From Bacteroidota bacterium (lineage in GTDB: Bacteria > Bacteroidota > Bacteroidia > Palsa-948), in contig JACRAM010000068.1 of NCBI GenBank assembly GCA_016213405.1, positions 1 to 64,000 on the forward strand: a DNA stretch of 64,000 nt, in the 5' to 3' direction. The position numbers were made by a program, and so were the translations under genes. The notes beneath the pieces are model-generated. The model was not told the DNA's origin and made no database searches. It was given only the letters and a program-made list of their open reading frames with translations. Shown here piece after piece: positions 30,581 to 39,942 of this stretch. Position 1 is the first letter of the stretch. Each line of letters starts with the position of its first letter.

Positions 30581-31711
30581 ATGGCAATTTTTTATATCAT
30601 CTTTTTTCTATGTGCATTTGGATTTTCGTTCCTTATTAATGCGCTCTTTCTTCGCTTTGCCCATACGCTCGGTATCCGCGATAAAAAAGAAACCATCATC
30701 CGATGGGCAAGCACCTCAAAACCAGCTTTTGGGGGAATATCTTTTTATATTGTTTTCCTTATTTCGCTCACCTGTTACTCCATGTTTTTTCAGGCACAGG
30801 AAGTTTTGTGGAATAAAAAAGTGGTAGGATTGCTGGGCACAGCCACACTTGCATTCATGATGGGACTTGCCGATGATGCCTACAACACAAAACCTCTTTT
30901 GAAACTTTTTGTTCAGATTTTATGCGGAGCAATACTTTGCTACTCAGGAATTCATATCGGAATTTTCGAAGATATGTTTTTGAATTACCTTATCACCATT
31001 CTCTGGGTGGTTGGCATCATGAATTCCGTAAACATGCTCGACAACATGGATGCCATCGCATCAGTTGTTTCAATTTTTATTTTTTCAACTGCCGGGATGC
31101 TGATTTATTCTTCAGGCGCGCATAACAATATTCATTTCCTGATTCTTATCGGACTCGTTGGTTCGATTAGCGGATTTCTTATTTTCAATTGGCATCCTTC
31201 AAAACTTTATATGGGCGATACAGGCAGCCAGATCATCGGGCTGATGCTCGCATCCATAGGAATAATTTATTTCTGGAATGATTCCACTTCACTCAGCAAC
31301 ATAATTCAACCTTCAAAACAAATCATGGTTGTTGCAACAGCGTTTATTCTGCCGATTGCCGACACGACCATTGTCGTATTAAACAGAATGCTTAAAGGTC
31401 ACTCTCCATTCGTAGGCGGAAGAGATCATACTACGCATAATTTATTTTTCATAGGTATTACCGAAAAAAGAATTGCTGTACTGTTTGGAGGAATCGGGTT
31501 TGTTTCACTGGTGATTGTTTACATTATTGAAACCAAAGTCACTTCATGGGGAATTGAAGAATTTTCTCTGTTCTCCATTTTTCCTATCACCGTTTTCTTT
31601 TTCCTTTTCGCTATCACAAAAGTCAAAAAGAAAATTGTTAAACGTTCACCTGACCCTGTTGATATTTCCACAAAAGACCTTGTCAAGAATGCTGAAAAAC
31701 ATCTTTCATAA
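30581..31711 (+). CDS. WecA/MraY-family polyprenyl-phosphate sugar-1-phosphate transferase
   Basis: 376 residues with about ten membrane helices. Moves a sugar-1-phosphate from a UDP-sugar onto undecaprenyl phosphate, the first step of a surface glycan. Catalytic motifs are clear: GLADDAYNTKPL (Asp pair), NSVNMLDNMDA, HPSKLYMGDTGSQ and HSPFVGGRDHTTHN. The HIGH-like RDHTTH and lack of the MraY start place it with WecA/TagO rather than MraY. First gene of an overlapping run through uvrA. Confidence 0.9.
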   Translation: MAIFYIIFFLCAFGFSFLINALFLRFAHTLGIRDKKETIIRWASTSKPAFGGISFYIVFLISLTCYSMFFQAQEVLWNKKVVGLLGTATLAFMMGLADDAYNTKPLLKLFVQILCGAILCYSGIHIGIFEDMFLNYLITILWVVGIMNSVNMLDNMDAIASVVSIFIFSTAGMLIYSSGAHNNIHFLILIGLVGSISGFLIFNWHPSKLYMGDTGSQIIGLMLASIGIIYFWNDSTSLSNIIQPSKQIMVVATAFILPIADTTIVVLNRMLKGHSPFVGGRDHTTHNLFFIGITEKRIAVLFGGIGFVSLVIVYIIETKVTSWGIEEFSLFSIFPITVFFFLFAITKVKKKIVKRSPDPVDISTKDLVKNAEKHLS

Positions 31712-32759
31712 AATTAATATCCTTTTTTCCGAAAGAAAAAAATTCTGGGGAATCACCGTAATGATTCTTCTCCTGCTGATTCCTTTGGAGTTTTTTATTT
31801 TCTCAGCTAAGATGACTGATGAAGATGATTTATACTGGAAATCATTTCTGGCGAATAATAAAATTTACGGTGTGATGATTCCGAAAGACCTGCAGTTCGC
31901 CAATGAAAAAGTTCCTGTCTTTGATTTCACTGTAATTGAAAGCATGGAACGCGAACTGCTTGTAAATACTTATTTTCATTCACAAACTATCTTAATGCAC
32001 AAGCGCGCCAATCGGTGGCTTCCTCTTATTGCTGACATTCTGAAAAAGAACGGAGTGCCCGATGATTTCAAATATATCGCGCTAATCGAAAGCAATCTCA
32101 CCAACAGCGTATCACCAAAAGGGGCAACGGGTTACTGGCAGTTTTTGGATGGATCAGCAAAACAATATGGACTTGAGGTAAATGAGGAAGTGGATGAGCG
32201 CTATAATGTGGAAAAATCTACAGAAGCAGCTTGCAGATATTTTAAAGATGCTTACAAAACTTTCGGCAACTGGACTCTTGCTGCTGCTTCTTATAACGTT
32301 GGTATTGACGGATTGAAAAAACAAATTGACAGGCAAAAGGCAAGTTCCTACTACGATTTAGCATTGAACGAAGAAACCGCACGTTACATTTTCAGAATTC
32401 TCGCAGTCAAGGAAGTGATTTCCAATCCGAAAAAATACGGATATCAGTTAAGAAAAAAAGATTTGTATCCTTCTATTCCAACTCAGGAAATAAAAATTGA
32501 CAGTTCTATTACCGATCTGGCTGACTTCGCGCAAACAAATAACCTGAGTTATAAAATCCTGAAATACTTCAACCCATGGCTCAGAAAAAATTATCTCACC
32601 AACAAGGATAAAAAAACTTATATCATAGAGATTCCTAAGCCCGGTTACAACGAAGAATACATTGCCCGCCTTTCTTCTTCTGATAGTTTGGGCATGCGCA
32701 CTGAAACCTACCAGCCCGAAGTTCCAATCACCCCGCACGATTCCCTGAGACAGCAATGA
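31689..32759 (+). CDS. membrane-anchored lytic transglycosylase (SLT family)
   Basis: 356 residues from the ATG at 31689, which overlaps the upstream gene by 23 bases; the frame opens further upstream but that part is antisense-like. One N-terminal membrane anchor (FWGITVMILLLLIPLEFFIF), then the lysozyme-like domain with catalytic Glu in YIALIESNLTNSVSPKGATG, YWQFLDGSAKQYGL and AAASYNVGIDG. The C-terminal region ends with a LysM-like segment (DFAQTNNLSYKILKYFNPWL). It cleaves peptidoglycan glycan strands in the periplasm. Confidence 0.88.
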   Translation: MLKNIFHKINILFSERKKFWGITVMILLLLIPLEFFIFSAKMTDEDDLYWKSFLANNKIYGVMIPKDLQFANEKVPVFDFTVIESMERELLVNTYFHSQTILMHKRANRWLPLIADILKKNGVPDDFKYIALIESNLTNSVSPKGATGYWQFLDGSAKQYGLEVNEEVDERYNVEKSTEAACRYFKDAYKTFGNWTLAAASYNVGIDGLKKQIDRQKASSYYDLALNEETARYIFRILAVKEVISNPKKYGYQLRKKDLYPSIPTQEIKIDSSITDLADFAQTNNLSYKILKYFNPWLRKNYLTNKDKKTYIIEIPKPGYNEEYIARLSSSDSLGMRTETYQPEVPITPHDSLRQQ

Positions 32760-35686
32760 ACGAAGCAGATGAAATTGTTTCAGATGTAATATCAGAAACA
32801 GAATTCCTTGAAGTAATCGGAGCACGGGTTCACAACCTTAAAAACATTGATGTTTCAATTCCGAGAAATAAGCTGGTCGTCATCACAGGTTTGAGCGGAA
32901 GCGGAAAATCGTCTCTTGCCTTTGATACTATTTACGCTGAAGGGCAAAGGCGGTATGTGGAAACATTTTCAGCCTATGCCCGCCAGTTTCTGGGAAATAT
33001 GGAGCGCCCGGATGTTGACAAGATCACAGGGCTTTCTCCTGTAATTTCGATAGAGCAGAAAACGGTTAGCAGAAATCCGCGCTCAACTGTGGGAACCATC
33101 ACGGAGATTTATGACTTCATGCGTTTACTTTTTGCACGTGTGTCGGATGCCTATTCATATGTATCGGGAGAAAAAATGGTGCGCTACACTTCAGACCAGA
33201 TTCTTGATATAATCCGGAAAAAATATAAGGGAGAAAAAATAATGGTTCTCGCTCCTGTTGTGCGTGCGAGGAAAGGACATTACCGAGAACAATTCGAGCA
33301 GTTCAGAAAAAATGGTTTTACAAAAGTGCGCCTTGATGGAGAAGTTTCTCCGCTGAAACACGGCATGCATGCAGACAGATACAAAGTACACGACATTGAA
33401 TTGGTAATTGACACCCCTGAAGTAAGATTTGAAAATGAAAAACGCCTTGCAGATTCTATTGCACTGGCTATGAAGTATGGAAAAGGAACAATCATGATTG
33501 AGGATTCAGGATTTAGGAATAAGGATTTTCAAAAATCCCAAATCCTTAATCCTAATTCCCAAATAAGTTTTTTTTCAAAAAACTTAATGTGCCCCACTTC
33601 AGGAATTTCGTACGATGAACCCCAGCCAAATACTTTTTCGTTTAATTCACCTTATGGTGCCTGCCAGAAATGCAACGGACTGGGTCATATCAGCGAAATT
33701 GATGTGCATAAAATAATTCCTGATTTCGGCAAGAGTATTTACAAAGGAGGCATCATTCCCATAGGAGAACACAAATCCAACTGGATATTCAGTCAGATGG
33801 AAGCCATCGCGCATAAATATCATTTTTCTTTGCGTGACCCGATTAAAAAAATTCCAGAACATGCGTTGAATATCATCCTTTACGGTTCGGATGAAATGTT
33901 CAAAGTAAAAAGCGATCCGCACAGCAGCGCATATAACTATTCTCTTTCGTTTGAGGGGATTGTGAATTTTCTTATACGGCAGAATGACGAATCCGTTTCT
34001 CCTTCGATGAGCAAATGGATTGATGATTTCATGAACGAAAAAATCTGTCCCGAGTGCAACGGCTCGCGATTGAAAAAAGAATCTCAGTATTTCAAGATAG
34101 GAAACAAAAGTATTTCTGATTTATCAGGAATGGATATTACAGAACTGAAAAAATGGTTTGACGAAGCCGAGAAACATCTGGATGAAAAAAGAAATATCAT
34201 CGCGAAAGAGATTTTGAAAGAAATCAGGAAGCGGATTCAGTTTTTAGCGGATGTTGGTCTGGATTATATCACCCTCGACCGGAGCGCACAAACACTTTCA
34301 GGAGGAGAAGCACAACGCATTCGCCTTGCCACGCAGATTGGCTCACAACTTGTGAATGTGCTTTACATATTAGATGAACCAAGCATAGGATTGCATCAAC
34401 GCGATAATTCAAAACTCATACAGGCGCTGCAATCACTTCGCGATTTAGGCAACTCTGTAATTGTGGTAGAGCATGATAAAGAAATGATTCTCTCTGCCGA
34501 TCATGTGATTGACATTGGTCCTGGCGCTGGAAATAACGGAGGCAGAATTATCGGAGTGATGGCAGATGGCAGGTGGCAGATGGCAGATGGAGAAAAAAAA
34601 TCATTAACAGCAGATTACTTGTCAGGAAAGAAAAGCATTGCTGTTCCGATTGTCAGACGAAAAGGAACCGGCAACTGTTTCAACATCAGGGGTGCAAAAG
34701 GAAATAACTTGAAAAATGTAAATGTGGATTTTCCTCTTGGGAAATTTATTTGCGTAACGGGAGTTTCGGGAAGCGGAAAATCAACGCTCATTAATGAAAC
34801 CCTCTACCCTGTTCTCAGCAGATATTTCTATCGTTCACATCATAAGCCGATGCCACATGAATCGGTTGAAGGGCTTGGGCTTTTGGACAAAGTAATTGAT
34901 GTGGACCAGTCGCCCATCGGAAGAACTCCCCGATCGAATCCTGCCACTTATACGGGAGTTTTTTCCGAGATACGGAATTTATTCGCGATGCTTCCAGAAG
35001 CAAAGATCCGCGGATACAAGCCAGGAAGATTTTCTTTCAATGTGAAAGCCGGGCGGTGTGAAACCTGCCAGGGCGCTGGGGTGCGCACCATCGAAATGAA
35101 TTTTCTTCCTGATGTATATGTGCAATGTGAAACCTGCGGAGGAAAAAGATATAACCGCGAAACACTGGAAATCCGCTATAAAGGAAAATCTATCAGCGAT
35201 GTGCTGAACATGAGCATTGATGAGGCGGTGGATTTTTTTTCAAGTATTCCGAACATCATTCAGAAGATACGTTCGCTGAAAAACGTGGGGCTTGGATATA
35301 TTACGCTGGGGCAATCGTCAGTCACTCTTTCGGGGGGGGAAGCGCAGCGTGTGAAACTTGCCGGGGAACTTGCCAAGCGCGATACGGGAAAAACGCTTTA
35401 CATTCTTGATGAGCCGACCACAGGACTTCACTTTGAAGATATACGGATGCTGCTGGATGTGCTGAATAAATTAGTTGACAGCGGCAATACGGTGATTGTG
35501 ATTGAGCATAACATGGATGTGATAAAAGTGGCAGACCATATTATTGACCTGGGACCTGAAGGCGGGGAAAAAGGCGGGGCGATTGTTTGCGAGGGGACAC
35601 CGGAGGAAATCATCAAAAATAAAAACTCCTATACGGCAAAATATCTGAAGAAGGAATTAGTTAGTGATTCAATTGCTCAGAATTAA
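32756..35686 (+). CDS. uvrA: UvrABC excinuclease subunit A
   Basis: 976 residues; scans DNA for bulky lesions with UvrB. Two ABC ATPase modules: Walker [14 protein letters not shown] near residue 44 and [13 protein letters not shown] near 667; signatures [16 protein letters not shown] and [16 protein letters not shown]. Zinc modules CPECNGSR and CETCQGAG...CETCGG are present. It starts with an ATG overlapping the transglycosylase stop (ATGA). Two 7-bp repeat insertions are translated in it: 33501-33563, before [13 protein letters not shown], and 34561-34588, after GGRIIG. Both fall in variable loops and leave the motifs intact. Confidence 0.97.
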   Translation: MNEADEIVSDVISETEFLEVIGARVHNLKNIDVSIPRNKLVVITGLSGSGKSSLAFDTIYAEGQRRYVETFSAYARQFLGNMERPDVDKITGLSPVISIEQKTVSRNPRSTVGTITEIYDFMRLLFARVSDAYSYVSGEKMVRYTSDQILDIIRKKYKGEKIMVLAPVVRARKGHYREQFEQFRKNGFTKVRLDGEVSPLKHGMHADRYKVHDIELVIDTPEVRFENEKRLADSIALAMKYGKGTIMIEDSGFRNKDFQKSQILNPNSQISFFSKNLMCPTSGISYDEPQPNTFSFNSPYGACQKCNGLGHISEIDVHKIIPDFGKSIYKGGIIPIGEHKSNWIFSQMEAIAHKYHFSLRDPIKKIPEHALNIILYGSDEMFKVKSDPHSSAYNYSLSFEGIVNFLIRQNDESVSPSMSKWIDDFMNEKICPECNGSRLKKESQYFKIGNKSISDLSGMDITELKKWFDEAEKHLDEKRNIIAKEILKEIRKRIQFLADVGLDYITLDRSAQTLSGGEAQRIRLATQIGSQLVNVLYILDEPSIGLHQRDNSKLIQALQSLRDLGNSVIVVEHDKEMILSADHVIDIGPGAGNNGGRIIGVMADGRWQMADGEKKSLTADYLSGKKSIAVPIVRRKGTGNCFNIRGAKGNNLKNVNVDFPLGKFICVTGVSGSGKSTLINETLYPVLSRYFYRSHHKPMPHESVEGLGLLDKVIDVDQSPIGRTPRSNPATYTGVFSEIRNLFAMLPEAKIRGYKPGRFSFNVKAGRCETCQGAGVRTIEMNFLPDVYVQCETCGGKRYNRETLEIRYKGKSISDVLNMSIDEAVDFFSSIPNIIQKIRSLKNVGLGYITLGQSSVTLSGGEAQRVKLAGELAKRDTGKTLYILDEPTTGLHFEDIRMLLDVLNKLVDSGNTVIVIEHNMDVIKVADHIIDLGPEGGEKGGAIVCEGTPEEIIKNKNSYTAKYLKKELVSDSIAQN
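33501..33563. repeat. inverted 7-bp repeat array inside uvrA
   Basis: Heptamers AGGATTC AGGATTT AGGAATA AGGATTT on one arm and TCCCAAA TCCTTAA TCCTAAT TCCCAAA on the other, separated by TCAAAAA. The same unit and inverted layout occurs at 44346-44408. Translated as a poorly conserved stretch of about 20 residues. Confidence 0.88.
34561..34588. repeat. 7-bp tandem repeat inside uvrA
   Basis: GGCAGAT GGCAGGT GGCAGAT GGCAGAT, translated as [11 protein letters not shown] in the loop that in relatives reads close to GTPEEI. Confidence 0.9.
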
Positions 35687-35714
35687 AATCTTATTTTTAC
35701 TGAAAATATTTTCA

Positions 35715-36425
35715 ATGGAAAACAATCATGAAGAGCGCATAAGAAAAGCGCTGGCAACGAAAGACTGGAACGACATTAAAGCAACCGACTCATGGCAGAT
35801 TTTCAAAATCATGTCGGAGTTTGTGGAAGGTTTTGAAAAGATGGCGCGTATAGGTCCCTGCGTTTCTGTTTTTGGTTCTGCCCGCACAAAACCCGGCACT
35901 AAATATTACAAGCTTGCCGAAGAAATTTCTTTCAAACTCACGCGTGCCGGCTATGGCGTAATTTCAGGAGGAGGACCCGGCATTATGGAAGCTGCCAACA
36001 AAGGCGCGCGCGCTGGCGGAGGGAAATCCGTGGGGCTTAACATTGAACTTCCGTTTGAACAATGTCCGAATGCATTCATTGATGCCGATAAACTGGTGAG
36101 CTTCAAATATTTTTTCGTACGCAAAGTAATGTTTTTGAAATACTCGCAGGGATTTGTTGCCATGCCGGGCGGATTCGGAACGATGGATGAACTCAGTGAA
36201 TCGCTCACACTTATTCAGACAAATAAAATTGCCCAGTATCCCATCATTCTCGTGGGAAAAGAATATTGGCAGGGTTTGCTTGATTGGTGGAAAAATAAAG
36301 TTCTGGGTGAAGGATACATCAGCCCTGATGATCTTGACCTTTATAAGGTGGTGGATACTTCGGATGAGGTGGTAAAAATAATTGATGAATTTTATACGAA
36401 GTATTCTCTGAAGCCAAACTTTTGA
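35715..36425 (+). CDS. LOG family (TIGR00730-like) protein
   Basis: 236 residues from the ATG at 35715. A Rossmann-like fold with the family motifs GGGPGIMEAANKGA and MPGGFGTMDEL (the PGGxGTxxE motif). LOG-family enzymes are phosphoribohydrolases that release bases, including cytokinins, from nucleoside 5'-monophosphates. The frame extends upstream into uvrA, but the conserved part starts after MENNHEERIRK. Confidence 0.92.
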   Translation: MENNHEERIRKALATKDWNDIKATDSWQIFKIMSEFVEGFEKMARIGPCVSVFGSARTKPGTKYYKLAEEISFKLTRAGYGVISGGGPGIMEAANKGARAGGGKSVGLNIELPFEQCPNAFIDADKLVSFKYFFVRKVMFLKYSQGFVAMPGGFGTMDELSESLTLIQTNKIAQYPIILVGKEYWQGLLDWWKNKVLGEGYISPDDLDLYKVVDTSDEVVKIIDEFYTKYSLKPNF

Positions 36426-36428
36426 TTT

Positions 36429-37178
36429 GTGATTACACCGATAAAAAATAGATTACACCGATTATTGCACCGAAGTACGAATTGGTTACGAACTTACGAA
36501 CTACGAAAAATATTTTTTTGCCTTTTTTTATTGCCTATTGTTTACTGTTTACTGGCATTTTTTTCTCCTCCTACTTATCAAATAGCAAGATTGAAATACA
36601 ATGGCGGTGGCGATTGGTATGTGAGCCCGACTTCTCTTCCGAATTTAATCCGCTTCTGCAATAAAAATATCGGAACAAATATTAATGAAGAAGAAAATGT
36701 AGTTGAAGCAGGAAGCAAGGACATTTTTAATTTCCCTTTTATTCATATGACAGGACACGGCAACGTAATATTCAGTTCTTCAGAAGCAGAAAATCTCCGC
36801 AACTATTTAATTGCTGGCGGGTTTCTGAACATCAACGATAGTTACGGCATGAATATTTTCATCCGAAGAGAAATGAAAAAGGTTTTTCCCGAACTGGATT
36901 TTGTGGAACTGCCTTTCAATCATCCCATCTATCATCAGAAATATGATTTTCCGAACGGCTTGCCAAAAATTCATGAGCATGACGGAAAACCACCGCAAGG
37001 CTTCGGTTTGATTTATAATGGACGTGTTGTTTGTTTTTTCAATTTTGAATGCGACATAGGTGACGGGTGGGAAGATCCTGAAGTTCATCACGACCCTGAA
37101 GAAAAACGCCAGCAGGCATTGAAGATGGGAGCCAACCTGATTCAGTACGCATTCCTGGGAGAGAATTTGAAAAAATGA
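36429..37178 (+). CDS. DUF4159 domain protein, exported
   Basis: About 249 residues. The DUF4159 body spans residues about 50-245 (IARLKYNGGGDWYVSP, FIHMTGHGNVIFS, GGFLNINDSYG), a Rossmann-like domain of unknown function. The N-terminus is uncertain: the frame opens with a GTG at 36429 that lies in a GATTACACCGAT repeat, and there is no ATG before the hydrophobic segment FFCLFLLPIVYCLLAFF. A TTG may be the true start. Both the segment and the region before it are made of repeats. Confidence 0.8.
   Translation: MITPIKNRLHRLLHRSTNWLRTYELRKIFFCLFLLPIVYCLLAFFSPPTYQIARLKYNGGGDWYVSPTSLPNLIRFCNKNIGTNINEEENVVEAGSKDIFNFPFIHMTGHGNVIFSSSEAENLRNYLIAGGFLNINDSYGMNIFIRREMKKVFPELDFVELPFNHPIYHQKYDFPNGLPKIHEHDGKPPQGFGLIYNGRVVCFFNFECDIGDGWEDPEVHHDPEEKRQQALKMGANLIQYAFLGENLKK
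36431..36507. repeat. GATTACACCGAT repeats and TACGAA heptamers at the DUF4159 start
   Basis: GATTACACCGAT at 36431-36442 and 36451-36462, followed by TACGAAC TTACGAA CTACGAA at 36487-36507. The paired right-hand arms seen at 50082 and 63469 are missing here; the gene starts in their place. Confidence 0.75.
36529..36556. repeat. 7-bp tandem repeat in a signal-peptide region
   Basis: TATTGCC TATTGTT TACTGTT TACTGGC, translated as LLPIVYCLLA in the hydrophobic segment of the DUF4159 protein. Confidence 0.78.
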
Positions 37179-37270
37179 CAAATGCTATTAAATTTTAAAT
37201 TCGCCATTCGAATAATTCATAATTTGAAATGGCATAGTTGTTGAATTGCTAAATACATTAATAAATATAT

Positions 37271-38419
37271 ATGAAAAAACTTTTCTCAATCTCCATCATT
37301 GCATTAATATTTGCAAGCTGCACATCTACTATTAGCCTGCCTGTTCTGAAACCAGCGGATGTTACACTCCCTCAAGACATTCAAAAGTTCACATTGGTGA
37401 ACCGCACAAAACCTGATAAGAAAAATCAGCTATGGAATATTGTAGAAGGCGCTCTCACAGGCGAAGGAATTTTAGCCGACCGCGAAGGCGCTGACCAATG
37501 TCTTTCCGGTGTAATGTCTATCATGCAGCAGACTCCACGCTATACCATCACACAGGCATCTATCGAATACAAAGGAACAGGAACCGAAATGTTCGCCAAC
37601 CCCCTCCCTTGGGAAGAAGTTGATTTGCTATGCAAGCAATATAATTCTGAAGCGCTGATAGTGCTTGAATCATTTGATTCTGATTCGCGAATGACGTATG
37701 ATTCAAAACCTGTTCAGGTTCAAAATCCGTCCTACAATTGCTGGGATAAAAATAAAAACAGAAACAATGACCCTGCTGAAGACATTAATAAAGACGGAAA
37801 ATGGAATTCACTTGATTGCCCTGAAGGAAGTGCTTCCATACCGGGAGAAACAGTTACCACCACTGAATTTTACACGCATGCTCAGATGGAAGTGAAATCA
37901 GGATGGAGAATTTATTTTCCGAAAGAAAAAAGAATTGTAGATGAAAATAGATTTTCTGATTATCTCAGCTTTGACGGAAAAGGAGCTACTCCGGAACAGG
38001 CAACACAGCAATTGCCTAATAAACGCGATTGTATAAAAAAGACAGGATACCATGCCGGCACTGTTTACGGCTTCAGAATTTCTCCGCAGTGGATTAACGT
38101 CAGCAGATATTTTTATACCAAGGGAAATGACAACATGAAGCTAGCCGGAAAAAAAGCCCGGGCGATCAACGACTGGAAAGGCGCCATGGAACTCTGGAAA
38201 AAAGAAGCGCTGAACAGCGATAAAAAAATTGCCTGGCATGCCAATTATAACATGGCGGTGGCTTGTGAACGAGAAGGCAATCTTGATCTGGCATTAGAGT
38301 GGGCAAAAAAATCTTACGACAGGGGCAATAAATCAGCCGCTGCTCAATACGTAAACACTATCAATTACAGAATTGCCGAGAAAAAAAGAGCCGATGAGCA
38401 GATGAAGGGAAAGCAGTAG
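37271..38419 (+). CDS. DUF6340 family lipoprotein
   Basis: 382 residues. Signal peptide ending in FASC gives a lipidated Cys. Family features follow: ISLPVLKPADVTLPQDIQKF, then DREGADQCLSGVMSIMQQTPR and a C-terminal alpha-helical tail of TPR type (DWKGAMELWKKEALNSDKKI, NMAVACEREGNLDLALEWAK). Function unknown. Ends convergently with hutH; a hairpin lies between them. Confidence 0.84.
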   Translation: MKKLFSISIIALIFASCTSTISLPVLKPADVTLPQDIQKFTLVNRTKPDKKNQLWNIVEGALTGEGILADREGADQCLSGVMSIMQQTPRYTITQASIEYKGTGTEMFANPLPWEEVDLLCKQYNSEALIVLESFDSDSRMTYDSKPVQVQNPSYNCWDKNKNRNNDPAEDINKDGKWNSLDCPEGSASIPGETVTTTEFYTHAQMEVKSGWRIYFPKEKRIVDENRFSDYLSFDGKGATPEQATQQLPNKRDCIKKTGYHAGTVYGFRISPQWINVSRYFYTKGNDNMKLAGKKARAINDWKGAMELWKKEALNSDKKIAWHANYNMAVACEREGNLDLALEWAKKSYDRGNKSAAAQYVNTINYRIAEKKRADEQMKGKQ

Positions 38420-38423
38420 AATG

Positions 38424-38459
38424 CCCTGTCCCTCCGAAGGAGTCCTTCGGACTACAGGG
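38424..38459. terminator. hairpin between convergent genes
   Basis: CCCTGT (38424-38429) with ACAGGG (38454-38459), enclosing the perfect stem TCCGAAGGA / TCCTTCGGA (38433-38441, 38443-38451). It overlaps the end of hutH and may terminate both genes; there is no strong T tract. Confidence 0.6.
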
Positions 38460-39942
38460 AGAAAGAAGTTTTTTCTAAAAAGGAAATAGTTTTTTGAATC
38501 TCTTCAAACATCACTTTATCTTCTCTAATAAACTTCACTTCCTTTCGGTAATCAGAAATTATTTTTTCGAGTGCGGGGGAAGATTTTAATGGTCTGCGGA
38601 ATTCCAATGCCTGTCCAGAAGTGAAAAGTTCTATAGCCAGAATCTTTTCAAGATTATTTGCTACCTGAAAACATTTAGTTGCAGCATTCGCTCCCATGCT
38701 CACATGGTCTTCCTGCCCGTTGGAAGAAACGATGGAATCAACTGAAGCAGGAGTGCAAAGCTGTTTGTTCTGCGAAACAATACTTGCCGCTGTGTACTGC
38801 GGAATCATCAACCCTGAATTCAAACCGGAATTCGCAATAAGGAAAGGAGGCAGTCCCCTTTGTCCAGAAATTAACTGATACGTTCTTCTTTCAGAAATAC
38901 TTCCGAGTTCAGATAAAGCTATGGCAAGTAAATCAAACGCGATTGCCAATGGCTGTCCGTGAAAATTTCCTCCGGAAATTATTTCATCTTCATCGGGGAA
39001 GATGGTAGGATTATCGGTAACAGAATTTATTTCTGTCAGGAAAATTTTTTCTGCATATTCAATTGCATCGCGCGAAGCTCCATGTACCTGCGGAATGCAA
39101 CGGAAGGAATACGGGTCTTGCACATGTTCCTTTTTTCTTTTAATGAGTTGGCTTCCGTCTAAAAGCTTTTTGATTTTCTTCGCAACAGTCATTTGTCCGG
39201 CATGCGCACGGACTTTATGAATTATTTCTTTGAACGGTTCGTGGCGACAATCAAAAGCGTCCAACGAAATCGCTCCGACTACATCAGCGCAATCGGCAAG
39301 ATGTTTTGCTTTGATCAAAATCCAAACTCCGTAAGCGCTCATGAATTGCGTTCCGTTGAGCAAGGCAAGCGCTTCCTTGGATTTGAATTTTAATGGAGCA
39401 AGTTTCAATTTTTTCAGAACGGATTCTGCACTTTGTTTCTTTCCTTCAAAATAAACTTCTCCCTTCCCGATGAGCGGAAGCGAGAGGTGTGCAAGAGGAG
39501 AAAGATCACCAGAAGCACCTAATGAACCTTGTGTATATATGACAGGTATAACTTCCTGATTATAAAACTCTAACAATCGTTCGACAAGTTCAACAGAAAC
39601 GCCCGAATAACCGTAAGAAAGTCCCTGAATTTTCAACAGCATCATGAGTTTTACAATCTCTTGAGGAATCTCATCGCCAAGTCCACAGGCGTGAGACATG
39701 ACAAGATTTTCCTGCAACTTTTCTAAATCTTTTTCAGGAATGGTTTTGTTGTACAGCGCTCCAAAACCAGTGTTGATTCCGTAAATGGATTCTTTGCTGG
39801 ATTTTATTTTCTTGTCGAGATACTCACGGCATTTTATAATCTTCTTCTTTGATTCGTCAGACAAAGCAAGCGTTTTCTTTTCAGCAATTATTTTCTGAAT
39901 GGTTTTAAAATCTATCTTGGAATTTATTTTATATACGCTCAT
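38452..39942 (-). CDS. hutH: histidine ammonia-lyase
   Basis: 496 residues; deaminates histidine to urocanate. The self-cyclising Ala-Ser-Gly that makes the MIO prosthetic group is at residues 143-145 (GSLGASGDLSPLAHL), with the catalytic Tyr in YGINTGFGALYN near residue 54. Ends with a normal C-terminus. Its start overlaps the hisS stop by 4 bases (ATGA), so the two are cotranslated. The rest of the hut pathway is not in the window. Confidence 0.95.
   Translation of the reverse strand: MSVYKINSKIDFKTIQKIIAEKKTLALSDESKKKIIKCREYLDKKIKSSKESIYGINTGFGALYNKTIPEKDLEKLQENLVMSHACGLGDEIPQEIVKLMMLLKIQGLSYGYSGVSVELVERLLEFYNQEVIPVIYTQGSLGASGDLSPLAHLSLPLIGKGEVYFEGKKQSAESVLKKLKLAPLKFKSKEALALLNGTQFMSAYGVWILIKAKHLADCADVVGAISLDAFDCRHEPFKEIIHKVRAHAGQMTVAKKIKKLLDGSQLIKRKKEHVQDPYSFRCIPQVHGASRDAIEYAEKIFLTEINSVTDNPTIFPDEDEIISGGNFHGQPLAIAFDLLAIALSELGSISERRTYQLISGQRGLPPFLIANSGLNSGLMIPQYTAASIVSQNKQLCTPASVDSIVSSNGQEDHVSMGANAATKCFQVANNLEKILAIELFTSGQALEFRRPLKSSPALEKIISDYRKEVKFIREDKVMFEEIQKTISFLEKTSFSL

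Noticed and set aside
33587-33600. Apparent loss of a zinc-binding cysteine in UvrA (CPTSG in place of CxxC)
   Set aside because: I believe UvrA proteins of this phylum commonly vary at this site, so I do not treat it as a defect.
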